A stretch of DNA of 30,200 bases from JBBQZP01 sp038207585 (GTDB lineage: Bacteria > Pseudomonadota > Alphaproteobacteria > Rhodobacterales > Rhodobacteraceae): contig JBBQZP010000040.1 of the NCBI GenBank assembly GCA_038207585.1, positions 1 through 30,200 on the forward strand, given 5' to 3'. Under the pieces are notes generated by a model that ran no database searches, had not been told where the DNA came from, and worked only from the letters and a program-made list of their open reading frames with translations. Position numbers and translations under genes: made by a program. This document shows, in pieces, positions 1-8,130 of the stretch. Positions within the stretch are counted from its first letter, which is position 1. Every line of letters begins with the position of its first letter.

Positions 1-1726
1 CGCCCTGACCAAACAATACGTCGGAGCCGTCACCACCATAGATCAAGTCATCGCCATTTCCGCCATAAAGCTTGTCGGCCCCAAGACCGCCATAGATCCG
101 ATCGTTATTATTTCCACCACGGATCGTGTCGGCCCCGCCTACTCCGAAGATGGCGTCGTTGCCATTGAAACCCTCAATGCTGTCGCCCTCGACCGAACCC
201 TTGAGCACATCATTTCCGGCCGTCCCGTTGGTGGCCTTACCGAATATTATGTAACTGGCACCACTGCCGTTGCCATTTGGATCTGCCCTGCTGGCACCAA
301 CGATAAGGTCATCATACCCGTCGCCGTTCACATCCCCCGCCGAAGAGACGGACCCACCGAAACGGTCACCTGACGCTTCACCATTCAACTTGAAACCTGC
401 GTTTGCACTCAGAGTCGCCAAGTTCAATGTCGATGAAAACCCTCCAGCTTTGCCAAAGACCACATATGTGGACCCCGAACCAAAACCATTTGGATCAGCG
501 AGCGGAACCCCAATGATCAAGTCATCGAATCCGTCACCGTTCACATCGCCCGCTGACGCAACCGAACTCCCGGAGTTGTCATCAGCCGATGCGCCATTGA
601 TCTTGAAACCATTGGTTCCAGTCAGCGCAGACAGCTCAAGCGTGGAAGAAAATCCGCCTGATTTGCCGAATACAACATATGACGAACCGGAAAAGTTTCC
701 GGTCCCGTTGGCCCCTGTCGATCCAATTACGACGTCGGCGAACCCGTCACCATTCACATCCCCGGCCGCAGCCACCGAGTAACCAGAAAGATCACCCTGT
801 GCCTGACCATTGATCTTGAAGCCGTTACTTCCATTCAACCCAGAGAGTTGCAACGTGGAAGCGAACCCGCCAGCTTTTCCAAACACAACGTAGGACGCCC
901 CTGAATCCTCGCCGTTTGGATCGGCACGCGAGGCACCGACAATCAAATCATCAAAGCCGTCGCCGTTCACATCCCCGGCGGTAGAAACGGAAAATCCTGA
1001 ACGATCGCCCGCAGCTTCGCCATTGATCTGGAAACCATTGCTGCCAGTCAGCGCCCCCAGTTCAAGTGCAGCATCAAATCCACCTGCCTTGCCGAAAACG
1101 ACGTAGGAGGCTCCAGATTGGCTGCCATTTGGATCTGCTCGATAAGATCCGATGATCAAATCGTCGAACCCGTCACCATTCACGTCTCCCGCCAAAGAAA
1201 CGGAACGCCCAGAGCGGTCGTCCGAAGTTTCTCCGTTGATCTGGAACCCGTTGTTGCCATTGAGCGCCGAAACATTGAGATTCGCGCTGAAACCGCTCGC
1301 TTTCCCAAACACGACATAGGACGCGCCCGAGAATGTGCCGTTCGGGTCGGCACCATTCGCCCCCACGATCAGATCATCATACCCGTCACCATTCAAGTCC
1401 CCGGCGGACGAAGCCGAAGCCCCAAAATAGTCGTAAGCCGACTCGCCCTTGATCTGGAACCCATTGCTGCCGTTCAGATCGGACAAGTTCAATGTCGCGT
1501 CAAACACTCCACTTTTTCCGAACACAACATAGGACGCTCCCGAATCAATACCGTTGGCATTGGCGCGAAAGGCGCTGACGATAAAATCGTCAAAACCATC
1601 GCCGTTAATGTCGCCCGCTGCGGACACACTGTTGCCGGACAGATCACCCGGTTTTTCGCCGCCGATGAGGAACCCGTCTTTACCACTCAATGTCGATACA
1701 TTTACAACTTTACCGAAAGTGCTCAT
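1..1726 (-). CDS. FG-GAP repeat / RTX calcium-binding protein, C-terminus beyond window
   Basis: Minus-strand reading frame open from an ATG at 1726 to the window edge (575 codons visible, no stop), starting MSTFGKVVNVSTLSG. A GGT-rich ribosome site (AAGGTAG) precedes the ATG. Seven tandem repeats of about 70 residues each carry a calcium-loop motif GD(V/L/I)NGDG(F/Y)DD followed by SGASYVVFGK; this is the FG-GAP/integrin-alpha beta-propeller pattern. From about position 230 to the edge the repeats give way to RTX nonapeptides (GGNGDDLIYGGDGSD). There is no N-terminal signal peptide, as expected for a type I secretion substrate with a C-terminal signal, which would lie outside the window. The exporter genes upstream on the same strand support this. 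The product is probably a secreted or surface-attached Ca2+-dependent adhesin-like protein; any enzymatic domain would be off the left edge. Confidence 0.9.
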   Translation of the reverse strand, partial: MSTFGKVVNVSTLSGKDGFLIGGEKPGDLSGNSVSAAGDINGDGFDDFIVSAFRANANGIDSGASYVVFGKSGVFDATLNLSDLNGSNGFQIKGESAYDYFGASASSAGDLNGDGYDDLIVGANGADPNGTFSGASYVVFGKASGFSANLNVSALNGNNGFQINGETSDDRSGRSVSLAGDVNGDGFDDLIIGSYRADPNGSQSGASYVVFGKAGGFDAALELGALTGSNGFQINGEAAGDRSGFSVSTAGDVNGDGFDDLIVGASRADPNGEDSGASYVVFGKAGGFASTLQLSGLNGSNGFKINGQAQGDLSGYSVAAAGDVNGDGFADVVIGSTGANGTGNFSGSSYVVFGKSGGFSSTLELSALTGTNGFKINGASADDNSGSSVASAGDVNGDGFDDLIIGVPLADPNGFGSGSTYVVFGKAGGFSSTLNLATLSANAGFKLNGEASGDRFGGSVSSAGDVNGDGYDDLIVGASRADPNGNGSGASYIIFGKATNGTAGNDVLKGSVEGDSIEGFNGNDAIFGVGGADTIRGGNNNDRIYGGLGADKLYGGNGDDLIYGGDGSDVLFGQG

Positions 1727-1779
1727 TTCAACTACCTTTTCCAAAATCTTCAGCGGAGACAAACGGGCTACGTCTTAAT

Positions 1780-1794
1780 GGTCAAACTTTGACC
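1780..1794. promoter_or_regulatory. 15-bp perfect palindrome in leader of FG-GAP/RTX gene
   Basis: GGTCAAACTTTGACC is a perfect 7+1+7 inverted repeat 54 bp upstream of the ATG at 1726. A possible minus-strand promoter lies just upstream: TTGACT at 1843-1848 and a weak TAAGCT at 1821-1826, spacer 16. The palindrome would then sit in the early transcribed leader, a usual place for a repressor operator. The promoter assignment is weak; the palindrome itself is directly visible. Confidence 0.45.
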
Positions 1795-1889
1795 GAGGTC
1801 AGATTCTTAATTTAATGAAAAGCTTAACACATCGTTTTCGTCAGTCAACGGGGCTGTTCTTCGACGGCGTATCGCGAATTCAGTTCTGA

Positions 1890-2445
1890 ATTGGGCTTCG
1901 TGATCCGACCCTCAGCGTCTGACCGTCCGAAGGCAGAGCTTTTCTGCTTCGATCAGGGTGACAGGCTGGTGATGCCCCCTGATTTCGTCAGCCTCATCGG
2001 GTCTTGTTGCCGAACGCAGTGTGCCGTTGCTCGGTGTACTATCGCCGCCGCGCCTATGAGCCGCGTCCGAAGGGGTCAGGAACCCGTGCTGGTTCAGACA
2101 CTCGGTGCAGCATCGACCGAACACTCCGATGAAAGAATTATCGGCCGGCTTGACTGCGGGGTGTCGAACACCACGGCGCGCTGAAAGGCCCAGAGGTCCG
2201 TGTCGCGCGCTACGAACTTGCTGCCCGGACGCCCCTAATCGTCTTGAGGTCGACTGTCGTGTGGCACAACCGGTCGAGCATCGCCGCACCATCATCGCCG
2301 CGATAGCTGTAGCGCCTTTCAAGTACCGCCGCATGGCACGAGACGGTGCGACCACGGTCAGCGCCCGCATTTTCTGGCGAGTCGCAAGCTGGTCAGGCAC
2401 GAAGCCCTTTGCCATCCCGTAAAACCGGGTCGGCTCAGGTCGCAC
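1890..2445 (-). pseudogene. IS3-family (IS407-like) transposase remnant, frameshifted
   Basis: Minus-strand translation gives broken pieces of an IS3-type OrfB integrase core in three shifted segments. First is GFVPDQLATRQKMRALTVV (family: DFVSDQLATGQKIRVLTVV). Next, in another frame, is RYSYRGDDGAAMLDRLCHTT. Then come GSKFVARDTDLWAFQRAVV and KPADNSFIGVFGRCCTECL (family: KPTDNAFIESFNGRFRAECL). These carry the order and spacing of the DDE catalytic core, but the frame changes several times and acidic residues are lost, so it is non-functional. The remnant begins directly after the stop of the HlyD-family gene and ends about 165 bp before the RTX gene start. It is therefore a scar between the exporter genes and their presumed substrate gene. 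Family recognition is from memory of IS3 OrfB motifs; the exact element is not assigned and no terminal repeats were identified. Confidence 0.75.
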
Positions 2446-2456
2446 ACTGTCCGGCA

Positions 2457-3800
2457 CTAGCGCTCGCGGAAAGCGAGCATCAGCTGATGCTGCATCGGGG
2501 CCATAAGATAGCTCATCACTGACCGGTCGACTGTATGCAGATAGGCTTCAACCGGCATGCCAGGCAGCACCTCGACGTTGCCCAGCCGGGCCAGCTCGGT
2601 GGGGGTAACAGCGACGGTAAGACGATAGAAGCTTTGCCCCGTTTGCGGATCGCTGATCGCGGCTGGCGAGATGGACGCAACCCTTGCTTCAATCCTTGGC
2701 GTGGTCCGGTGATCAAGGCCCGAGAACATCAATTCAGCCCCTTGCCCGACATGCACCCGTTCCAGTTCCTTGGCAGGCAGGCGGACTTCAAATTCGACAG
2801 GCCCGTTCTGCGGCACAATCTGCATGATGACTGCGCCCGGTGGAACAACGCCGCCCACGGTGGTGACTTGCATCTCATGCACAATGCCGTCGGACGGCGC
2901 GCGAATTTTAACCCGGTCCAACTGGTTGCTCAGCGTGATGATTTCAAGAATGCGCTCCTCGATCTCGTCACTGGTGGAGCGCAGATCCGTGGCGACTTGT
3001 TCGAGAAACGAGTTTTCGGCCTGACTTGCCTCGATGCTGGCATCACGGCCCGCATTCACGAACCTCGCCAGTTCGGCACGGTTTCCCGCTATGTCACCCA
3101 AGAGGCCCGCCTCGTTACTTTGCAGATCAAGCATCTGGCTCTCACGGACCATGCCGTTGGAGTACAGCTTTTCAACATTGCGCAACTCGCGCTCCAAAAG
3201 GACGAGTTGCTCTTCGCGCGCCTTCATTTGTGCCAAAAGCCCAGCGGTCTGGTTGTCAAGCTGTGCCAGACGTTCTGTCAGCTGGTCGCGCCGACCTTGG
3301 CGCAGCGCCGACCGGGCGATGAAAATCTTGGTCTGGCCAACTTCGGCGTCCTGTGTGTCGGGCGTGGCAAACGGAAGTGCGCGATAGTTGTAGACGGGAG
3401 CGGAAAAACCCGCCTGTTCGGCGCCAAGACGGGACTGGCGCGCCAGCAGGGCGGCGAGACGGGCGCGGCCCATGTCGAGTTTGGCCTTGATCAGCGTCGG
3501 GTCCAGTTCCAGAAGGACCGCGCCAGCCTTGACGCGGTCACCGTTGGCCACGAGAATGCTCGCCACCGATCCGCCTTCAAGGCTTTGGACCTGACGCGGC
3601 TTTCCGGGCACCACCGCCTGACCGGAGCTGATCACGGCCCCGCTGATCTGGGTCAGCTCTGCCCAAAGGATGAACAAGACAAGAAACGCAAGGCTCGCCA
3701 CGACGCCAATGCGTGTAGCCGATCCGGTTTCAAGGTGTGGCCTGCGGGGAATCGCGGCCGCGTTGAACGAAGCGCGGACCGGGTCTGCCGACATGCTCAT
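2457..3800 (-). CDS. HlyD-family type I secretion periplasmic adaptor
   Basis: The 447-residue protein is the membrane-fusion subunit linking an inner-membrane ABC exporter to a TolC-type outer-membrane channel. A cytoplasmic N-terminus is followed by one membrane segment at about residues 31-48. Then comes the first half of a lipoyl/barrel-sandwich domain (SSGQAVVPGKPRQVQSLEGG), a long alpha-helical coiled-coil hairpin rich in Q, E, L and R at about 110-300, and the second lipoyl half (VKIRAPSDGIVHEMQV). A beta-barrel C-terminus ends in PGMPVEAYLHTVDRSVMSYL. Length and order match PrtE/HlyD adaptors. The start ATG overlaps the end of the ABC exporter gene by four bases, indicating translational coupling. 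No TolC homologue is present in the window. Confidence 0.95.
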   Translation of the reverse strand: MSMSADPVRASFNAAAIPRRPHLETGSATRIGVVASLAFLVLFILWAELTQISGAVISSGQAVVPGKPRQVQSLEGGSVASILVANGDRVKAGAVLLELDPTLIKAKLDMGRARLAALLARQSRLGAEQAGFSAPVYNYRALPFATPDTQDAEVGQTKIFIARSALRQGRRDQLTERLAQLDNQTAGLLAQMKAREEQLVLLERELRNVEKLYSNGMVRESQMLDLQSNEAGLLGDIAGNRAELARFVNAGRDASIEASQAENSFLEQVATDLRSTSDEIEERILEIITLSNQLDRVKIRAPSDGIVHEMQVTTVGGVVPPGAVIMQIVPQNGPVEFEVRLPAKELERVHVGQGAELMFSGLDHRTTPRIEARVASISPAAISDPQTGQSFYRLTVAVTPTELARLGNVEVLPGMPVEAYLHTVDRSVMSYLMAPMQHQLMLAFRER

Positions 3801-5767
3801 GCAGTGCCCTCCGCTGCGGCTGCGCCAGAGACGGCAGACCTGTTCTTCAGCTCCAGAAAGCGGCGGCGCAGAACGGCAGCGGCACTGCTGTCATCAACAA
3901 CACCGTCATTCGCATATGCTGCCTTCGGTGAATCGTGACCCCAGGCAACTGACACGCCGGGCTGAAGACGTGCGCGTGCGTTCGGTGTGGCGCGCCGAGG
4001 CGGGAATTGGGTTGCGGCCGCAGCGGCAGGAGCCTCTTTGACAACCTCGTCAATGCGGCCGTACTTGATCATTTCGCCGGCGTTCAGGACCATCACCTTG
4101 TCCATGACGGACAAGGCGTTGGGGCGATGCGTCATCACGATGACGGTTGTTCCACCAGCCTTCAACTCTCTGATGGCATTGAGAAGTGCTTCTTCGCCCG
4201 AAGCATCAAGGCTTGCGTTGGGTTCATCCAGCACCACGATGCGCGGTTTGCCGAAAATGGCGCGGGCCAGACCAAGTCGTTGAATCTGCCCCCCCGAAAG
4301 GGGCTGGTCTGGGCTTCCCAGCATTGTGGAGTAGCCAAGAGGCAAAGCCAGGATCATCTCGTGGACCCCTGCCATGCTCGCGGCCTCGATCAGATCGGCA
4401 TCTTTGGCCAGTGGGGAAAAGCGGGTAATGTTGTCGCGCACGGAACCGGGCAGCATCTCGACCGATTGCGGCAGATAGCCGATATGGCGGCCCAGATCGG
4501 CACTGTTCCACTGCGTTCGCGTGGCGCCATCCATGCGGATCTCGCCCGCGTCCGGCTGCCACACGCCCACAAGAAGCCGAGCGAGCGAGGATTTGCCCGA
4601 GGCACTGTTGCCGATCACGCCCAAAGCCTCACCAGGGTTCAGATCGAAAGAGATGCCTTTCAGCACTCGCCGACGCTCACCGGCCATGACGGCCTCCCCC
4701 AAACGCAGCAGTCCCGTCGCCGTTATCTGTCCGGTCGGAGCCGGAAGCTGCACCCGCCCTGCCTCGCTGCGCTGCGTATCAAAAAAGTCTCGCAGTCGAC
4801 GATGCGCCACGGCGGCGCGGGCGATTGCCTTCCATTGGCCGATGATCTGATCGACGGGTGAAAGAGCCCGACCCGAAAGGATGGATGCCGCAATGATCAT
4901 GCCGGCAGACATTTCGTGGCGCAGGACCAGAAACGCACCAAGCGTCAGGATCGCGGATTGGAGGAACATCCGGAACGCCTTTGAAAAGGCTGAGGTCGCT
5001 TCGGTCTTGTCGCTACCGGCCTGACCGACGGCAAGGCTAGCATTTTGAAGGTTTAGCCAATGCGAACCGACGTTGGCCTGCATGCCCATCGCATCAACCA
5101 ATTCGGCCTGGCGCATTCCCCTTTCGGCAAAGTCGCGGGCGCGTGCGTCGCCCGCCATCGTGAGGTCGGTCGTGCCTTTGGTCAGCCAGTGGTTCACCAG
5201 CGCAACCGCAATCACCACACCAGCGCCTCCCAGCGTCAACCAGCCAAGAAGAGGATGGATCAGGAACAGCACGGCCAGGTAAAGGGGCATCCACGGCAGA
5301 TCAAAGACCGATCCGACCGCCGGGCTGGACAAAAAGCCGCGCAATATCTCAAGATCACGCAACGGCAGACCTGCTGAACGCTCGCCCGCAATTCCCGAAC
5401 GCAGCCAGGCACGAAACGCCTCGGGTGCGACCTCGCTGTACAGCCGCATAGCCGCCCGAGACAGGATGCGGGCCCGGAGAAATTCGTAAATGCCGTAGAA
5501 TACATAGGCCAGCGTCACGATCACGAACAAGCCCTGCAGTGTCGCCACGGACCCCGATGACAAAACCCGGTCGTAGACCTGAAGCATGTAAAGCGATCCG
5601 GTCAGCATCAGAATATTGATCAGCGCGCTGAAGAGGCCAGCTGCCAACGCAGGCCGCCGCATCATAAATTGAGCATGGCGATAGATATTCTTGTCAGGGA
5701 AATTGATCGCTTCGGTGCGGTCAACCGCTTTTGCTCCAGCCCGCGTGGCCTTTTTCTTGTCCGTCAT
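3797..5767 (-). CDS. Type I secretion ABC exporter, PrtD-like
   Basis: The protein of 656 residues is a half-transporter that powers one-step export of RTX-type proteins across both membranes. The N-terminal half has several hydrophobic segments, including one beginning FSALINILMLTGSLYMLQVY (the PrtD-type first helix) and a second pair near VVIAVALV. The C-terminal half is an ABC ATPase with Walker A GNSASGKSS (about 386-394), signature LSGGQ (about 490) and Walker B VVLDEP (about 511-516). There is no N-terminal peptidase C39-like domain. I chose ATG 5767 (MTDKKKATRAG) over an in-frame ATG at 5824. It has an AGGCAGG ribosome site just upstream, and the extra 19 residues do not look family-like. 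It forms a two-gene operon with the adaptor and lies upstream of the RTX/FG-GAP gene. Confidence 0.93.
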   Translation of the reverse strand: MTDKKKATRAGAKAVDRTEAINFPDKNIYRHAQFMMRRPALAAGLFSALINILMLTGSLYMLQVYDRVLSSGSVATLQGLFVIVTLAYVFYGIYEFLRARILSRAAMRLYSEVAPEAFRAWLRSGIAGERSAGLPLRDLEILRGFLSSPAVGSVFDLPWMPLYLAVLFLIHPLLGWLTLGGAGVVIAVALVNHWLTKGTTDLTMAGDARARDFAERGMRQAELVDAMGMQANVGSHWLNLQNASLAVGQAGSDKTEATSAFSKAFRMFLQSAILTLGAFLVLRHEMSAGMIIAASILSGRALSPVDQIIGQWKAIARAAVAHRRLRDFFDTQRSEAGRVQLPAPTGQITATGLLRLGEAVMAGERRRVLKGISFDLNPGEALGVIGNSASGKSSLARLLVGVWQPDAGEIRMDGATRTQWNSADLGRHIGYLPQSVEMLPGSVRDNITRFSPLAKDADLIEAASMAGVHEMILALPLGYSTMLGSPDQPLSGGQIQRLGLARAIFGKPRIVVLDEPNASLDASGEEALLNAIRELKAGGTTVIVMTHRPNALSVMDKVMVLNAGEMIKYGRIDEVVKEAPAAAAATQFPPRRATPNARARLQPGVSVAWGHDSPKAAYANDGVVDDSSAAAVLRRRFLELKNRSAVSGAAAAEGTA

Positions 5768-5902
5768 TTGCCTGCCTATAATCGCTGATGGCGTCCATCG
5801 CTTCGACCAAGTTTTGCGAGCCATCCCGGACTAGCCTTCGAAGGCCGGTTTGCGTCTGCAATTGCTCTATTACCCCTAAACCAACCAACTCTGGGCCTGT
5901 AT

Positions 5903-5937
5903 CCCCGATATTGTTGCGATCTGACACCCCGATATTG
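5903..5937. repeat. Direct repeat CCCCGATATTG, two copies 24 bp apart
   Basis: CCCCGATATTG occurs at 5903-5913 and 5927-5937. The start-to-start distance of 24 bp is close to but not exactly two helical turns. The copies lie 136-170 bp upstream of the exporter start codon. This may be a tandem binding site for an activator of the secretion operon; function is inferred only from position. Confidence 0.45.
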
Positions 5938-6368
5938 GCGCCTTTGTGACCAATTCTAATCGTAAAGATGTTTTCGGCAACAATTTGCCCATAACCATAC
6001 GATCATCCGCCGATGCTGATGCGGGTATCAGAGATTGATCTGAAATTGCACAAAACCCTGCTTACAATTGTATTATTCATGCCAACCGCAAGTTCTGCCC
6101 GGCCCCGGTATTGGCTCAACACTGCCTCGGAGCAGTTTCGCGATTGTGTGTTTTGGCACGCAATTTCGAAACGTTAAGTCGCGGTATCGGCGTGCAATTT
6201 TGATTGCCCTGATGTTGTGTCAGACCGATCTTCGACACCGCTTTTGTACCAACCGCTGCGGAGGATTGCGCGCCCTGCTGACACGCTCCTCAGGCAGCAG
6301 CTGACTGCTTTGAGGTGAGCGTCCGCCTGGCCAGCTTTCAGGGCCCGGGCTATCACGATCCGTTGTTT

Positions 6369-6392
6369 TGAAAGTTGTCTTCTGGACTTTCA
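6369..6392. promoter_or_regulatory. Inverted repeat TGAAAGT-N10-ACTTTCA upstream of sigma-factor remnant
   Basis: Perfect 7-bp arms at 6369-6375 and 6386-6392 are separated by 10 bp. The dyad lies 47 bp upstream of the ATG at 6440. The geometry fits a dimeric regulator site or a short RNA hairpin in the leader. No known consensus was recognised. Confidence 0.4.
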
Positions 6393-6439
6393 GAACGCCA
6401 ATTCTACAAGCTGCGACAAAGTGTCTCGCGAGAGGGTAA

Positions 6440-6754
6440 ATGCAAAAGACCAGAACAGACGATGCGCCAGTAGTAACACTGCTGGTTGCGGGGGATCGGT
6501 CTGCTTTCGAACGGCTCAACTACAAGCACAATGCATCATTGATCCGCGTCGCCACCGGAATAGTGCGTAGCCGGGCTACAGCTGAAGAAGTAGCGCAGGA
6601 CACTTGGATTTCTGTGCTGCGCAACATCGGCGATTTTGAAGGGCGGTCATCCCTTGCGGGTTGGATTTATTCGATTTTGATCAACAAGTCGCGCACCTAT
6701 GCCAAGCGCGATGGGCGTGCTGTTTCCTTTGACGACGATGGGAAGGATGGGGGC
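6440..6754 (+). pseudogene. ECF sigma-70 factor, N-terminal half only (truncated by deletion)
   Basis: About 105 residues match sigma region 2 of an extracytoplasmic-function sigma factor: VVTLLVAGDRSAFERL, then ATAEEVAQDTWISVLRNIGDFEGRSSLAGWIYSILINKSRTYAKR (quoted here as a run of motifs: TAEEVAQDTWISVL and GRSSLAGWIYSILINKSRT), ending in SFDDDGKDGG. Region 4, the DNA-binding part for the -35 element, is missing. After about 6754 the frame continues as unrelated residues to a stop at 6847, while a different frame encodes the tail of a membrane protein. The start is supported by GAGAGGG just before the ATG. The product could not act as a normal sigma factor. It is best explained as an internal chromosomal deletion, or a misassembly, joining two genes. 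Confidence 0.8.
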
Positions 6755-7037
6755 ATCTGCCGTGATGGGGTGGTTCGGCCACTTCATGATCGGCATGCTG
6801 GCTTGGGGCGGCGGTTTTGTGTTGCTCTACCACCGGGTCCCTGGTGACACGGCGCTGGTCAAGGGCATCGGAGTTGGCGTTGCCGTTTGGCTGGGAATGA
6901 TGGTGATGCCGATGGCCTACGGGGGGCCGTTTGGCATGGCGTTCGGGATGATGACGCGGGTCTTGCACATCGTCTTCGGGGTCGTTTTGGGCACTGTGTT
7001 CTATCTGCTGGTCGAACCGAAAGCGGCCTTCCACTGA
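6747..7037 (+). pseudogene. DUF6789-like membrane protein, C-terminal part only
   Basis: In the frame ending at the stop at 7037, residues from MGASAVMGWFGHFMIG onward form two or three hydrophobic helices: MLAWGGGFVLLYHRV, then GIGVGVAVWLGMMVMPMA, then VLHIVFGVVLGTVFYLLV. The MGWFxHFMIG motif and glycine-rich helices resemble the DUF6789 family of small integral membrane proteins, whose N-terminal helix and start are absent here. The frame upstream of 6747 is the out-of-frame sigma-factor sequence, so this half has no native start codon. The join lies in GGATGGGGGC (6745-6754), which could belong to both parents. Family name is from memory and moderately certain. Confidence 0.65.
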
Positions 7038-7096
7038 ATATCTAGGGTTCGGGCAGATCAGAAATCAATTTGGATCCTTTGGGAAATGGGCAAAAT

Positions 7097-7345
7097 ATGC
7101 ACAGCGAACAGATCAGTTTTCCGGGCTCGGCGGGCGTCATGCTGGCCGCCCGGCAGGATCGGCCCGAGGGCCCGATACGCGCAGCGGCCATTCTGGCGCA
7201 TAATTTTACCTGCTCCACGGATAGTGTCCGCCCTGAGGGCGATTGTTCGGCTGATGCCCGCACGGGTCTTCTGGCCATCGCCGAAAAATGTCCGCTGCAC
7301 CGGACGCTTCACGGTCAGGTGCTGATCGTCATCGCACTCTCCTGA
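7097..7345 (+). pseudogene. Alpha/beta-hydrolase-OsmC fusion protein with central deletion
   Basis: An 82-residue frame starts MHSEQISFPGSAGVMLAARQ and continues PIRAAAILAHNFTCSTDS, which matches the start of the bifunctional alpha/beta hydrolase/OsmC proteins (typical: FPGHSGAMLAARLDLP and FAHCFTCSKD). After residue 43 it jumps to ADARTGLLAIAEKCPLHRTL, which matches the extreme C-terminus of the OsmC domain (RLLEIADKCPVHRTL). Intact members are around 400 residues, so more than three quarters of the gene is missing while both ends and the frame are kept. The Ser and His of the hydrolase triad are gone. The remaining OsmC cysteine lies in EKCPLH. A longer in-frame ATG at 7070 is possible but has no family support. 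Confidence 0.7.
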
Positions 7346-7366
7346 CCCAAAGAAAGAGAAAATCCT

Positions 7367-8113
7367 ATGACCCCTGCCGAAGTTCTTGCCCTGACGGCAA
7401 TGCCACCCTCCAACCCCAGCTATCCGCGTGGACCTTACCGCTTTATTGGCCGCGAATACCTGATCATCACCTATGAATCCGACGCCGACGCAATCCGGGC
7501 GATGGTTCCCGAACCTCTGGTTCCCGATGGATCGAACCATGTCCATTACGAATGGATCGCCATGCCGGACAGTTCGGGCTTTGGGTCCTATCAGGAATCC
7601 GGCGTGGTCATTCCCTGCCTGCTGAACGGCGAGTCGGTGAATTACACCGCGATGATGTTTCTGAACGACGAGCCGCCAATTTCGGCCGGGCGCGAGATCT
7701 GGGGCTTTCCCAAACGCTGGGGCGAACCGAAACTTGAAGTGCGCACCGATACGCTGACCGGCACCCTGCATTATGGCGGCGAGCGGGTGGCGATGGGCAC
7801 CATGACCTACAAGTATGAGGATCGTCTGGCCCCAAACCCGGCCGATCGTGGCAAGCATCTGATGAAGACGTCGGTCAATCTCAAGATCATCCCTTGCGTC
7901 ACTGGTGGCACGCGGATCGCCGAACTGGTGGCCTATAACCTGACCGACATATCCATGCATTTTCACTACTCAGGCCCGGCCCGGCTGCATCTGATCCCAC
8001 ATATCAATGCGCCCGTCGCCGATCTGCCGGTGCGACGGGTGATTGAAGGGCGGCATTTCAAGGCCGACCTGACCCTGCCCTATGGCCGCATCATTCATGA
8101 CTATCTGGCTTGA
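7367..8113 (+). CDS. adc: Acetoacetate decarboxylase
   Basis: The 248-residue protein converts acetoacetate to acetone and CO2, or is a close family member acting on related 3-keto acids. The key motif REIWGFPKRWGEPKL carries the predicted Schiff-base lysine at residue 116, corresponding to Lys115 of the clostridial enzyme. SYQESG around 74-79 holds the conserved active-site glutamate. Other family blocks are MMFLNDEPPISAGRE and FHYSGPARLHLIPH. Length is normal (about 245). It is followed 17 bp later by a remnant of 3-hydroxybutyrate dehydrogenase and then a patatin gene, an order consistent with ketone-body/polyhydroxybutyrate metabolism. It appears intact in a stretch where its neighbours have lost their middles. 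Confidence 0.92.
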   Translation: MTPAEVLALTAMPPSNPSYPRGPYRFIGREYLIITYESDADAIRAMVPEPLVPDGSNHVHYEWIAMPDSSGFGSYQESGVVIPCLLNGESVNYTAMMFLNDEPPISAGREIWGFPKRWGEPKLEVRTDTLTGTLHYGGERVAMGTMTYKYEDRLAPNPADRGKHLMKTSVNLKIIPCVTGGTRIAELVAYNLTDISMHFHYSGPARLHLIPHINAPVADLPVRRVIEGRHFKADLTLPYGRIIHDYLA

Positions 8114-8130
8114 CCTGAAAGGACAGACCA

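Larger units (their letters stand above)
5768..6439. other. Intergenic region between divergent exporter operon and sigma-factor remnant
   Basis: No convincing gene was found in these 672 bases on either strand; the short open frames lack family resemblance. It should contain the promoter of the type I exporter operon (minus strand) and that of the sigma-factor remnant (plus strand). Visible structure is limited to an 11-bp direct repeat near 5903-5937 and an inverted repeat at 6369-6392, listed separately. Confidence 0.6.

Noticed and set aside
150..1640. Periodic repeats considered as a CRISPR or satellite array
   Set aside because: The 210-bp period keeps a single open frame and encodes FG-GAP motifs, so it is protein-level repetition without CRISPR-like spacers.
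270..1792. Plus-strand open frames across the FG-GAP gene
   Set aside because: They are antisense shadows of the minus-strand repeats; the repetitive PSPFTSPA-like residues come from the reverse complement of the calcium-loop codons.
2535..3938. Long plus-strand frame of 467 codons opposite the HlyD gene
   Set aside because: It runs antisense to a clear HlyD-family gene, shows no family motif, and high GC makes such shadows common.
7058..7966. Minus-strand frame of 302 codons opposite acetoacetate decarboxylase
   Set aside because: The plus strand has an unmistakable decarboxylase with its active-site lysine; the antisense protein has no recognisable domain.
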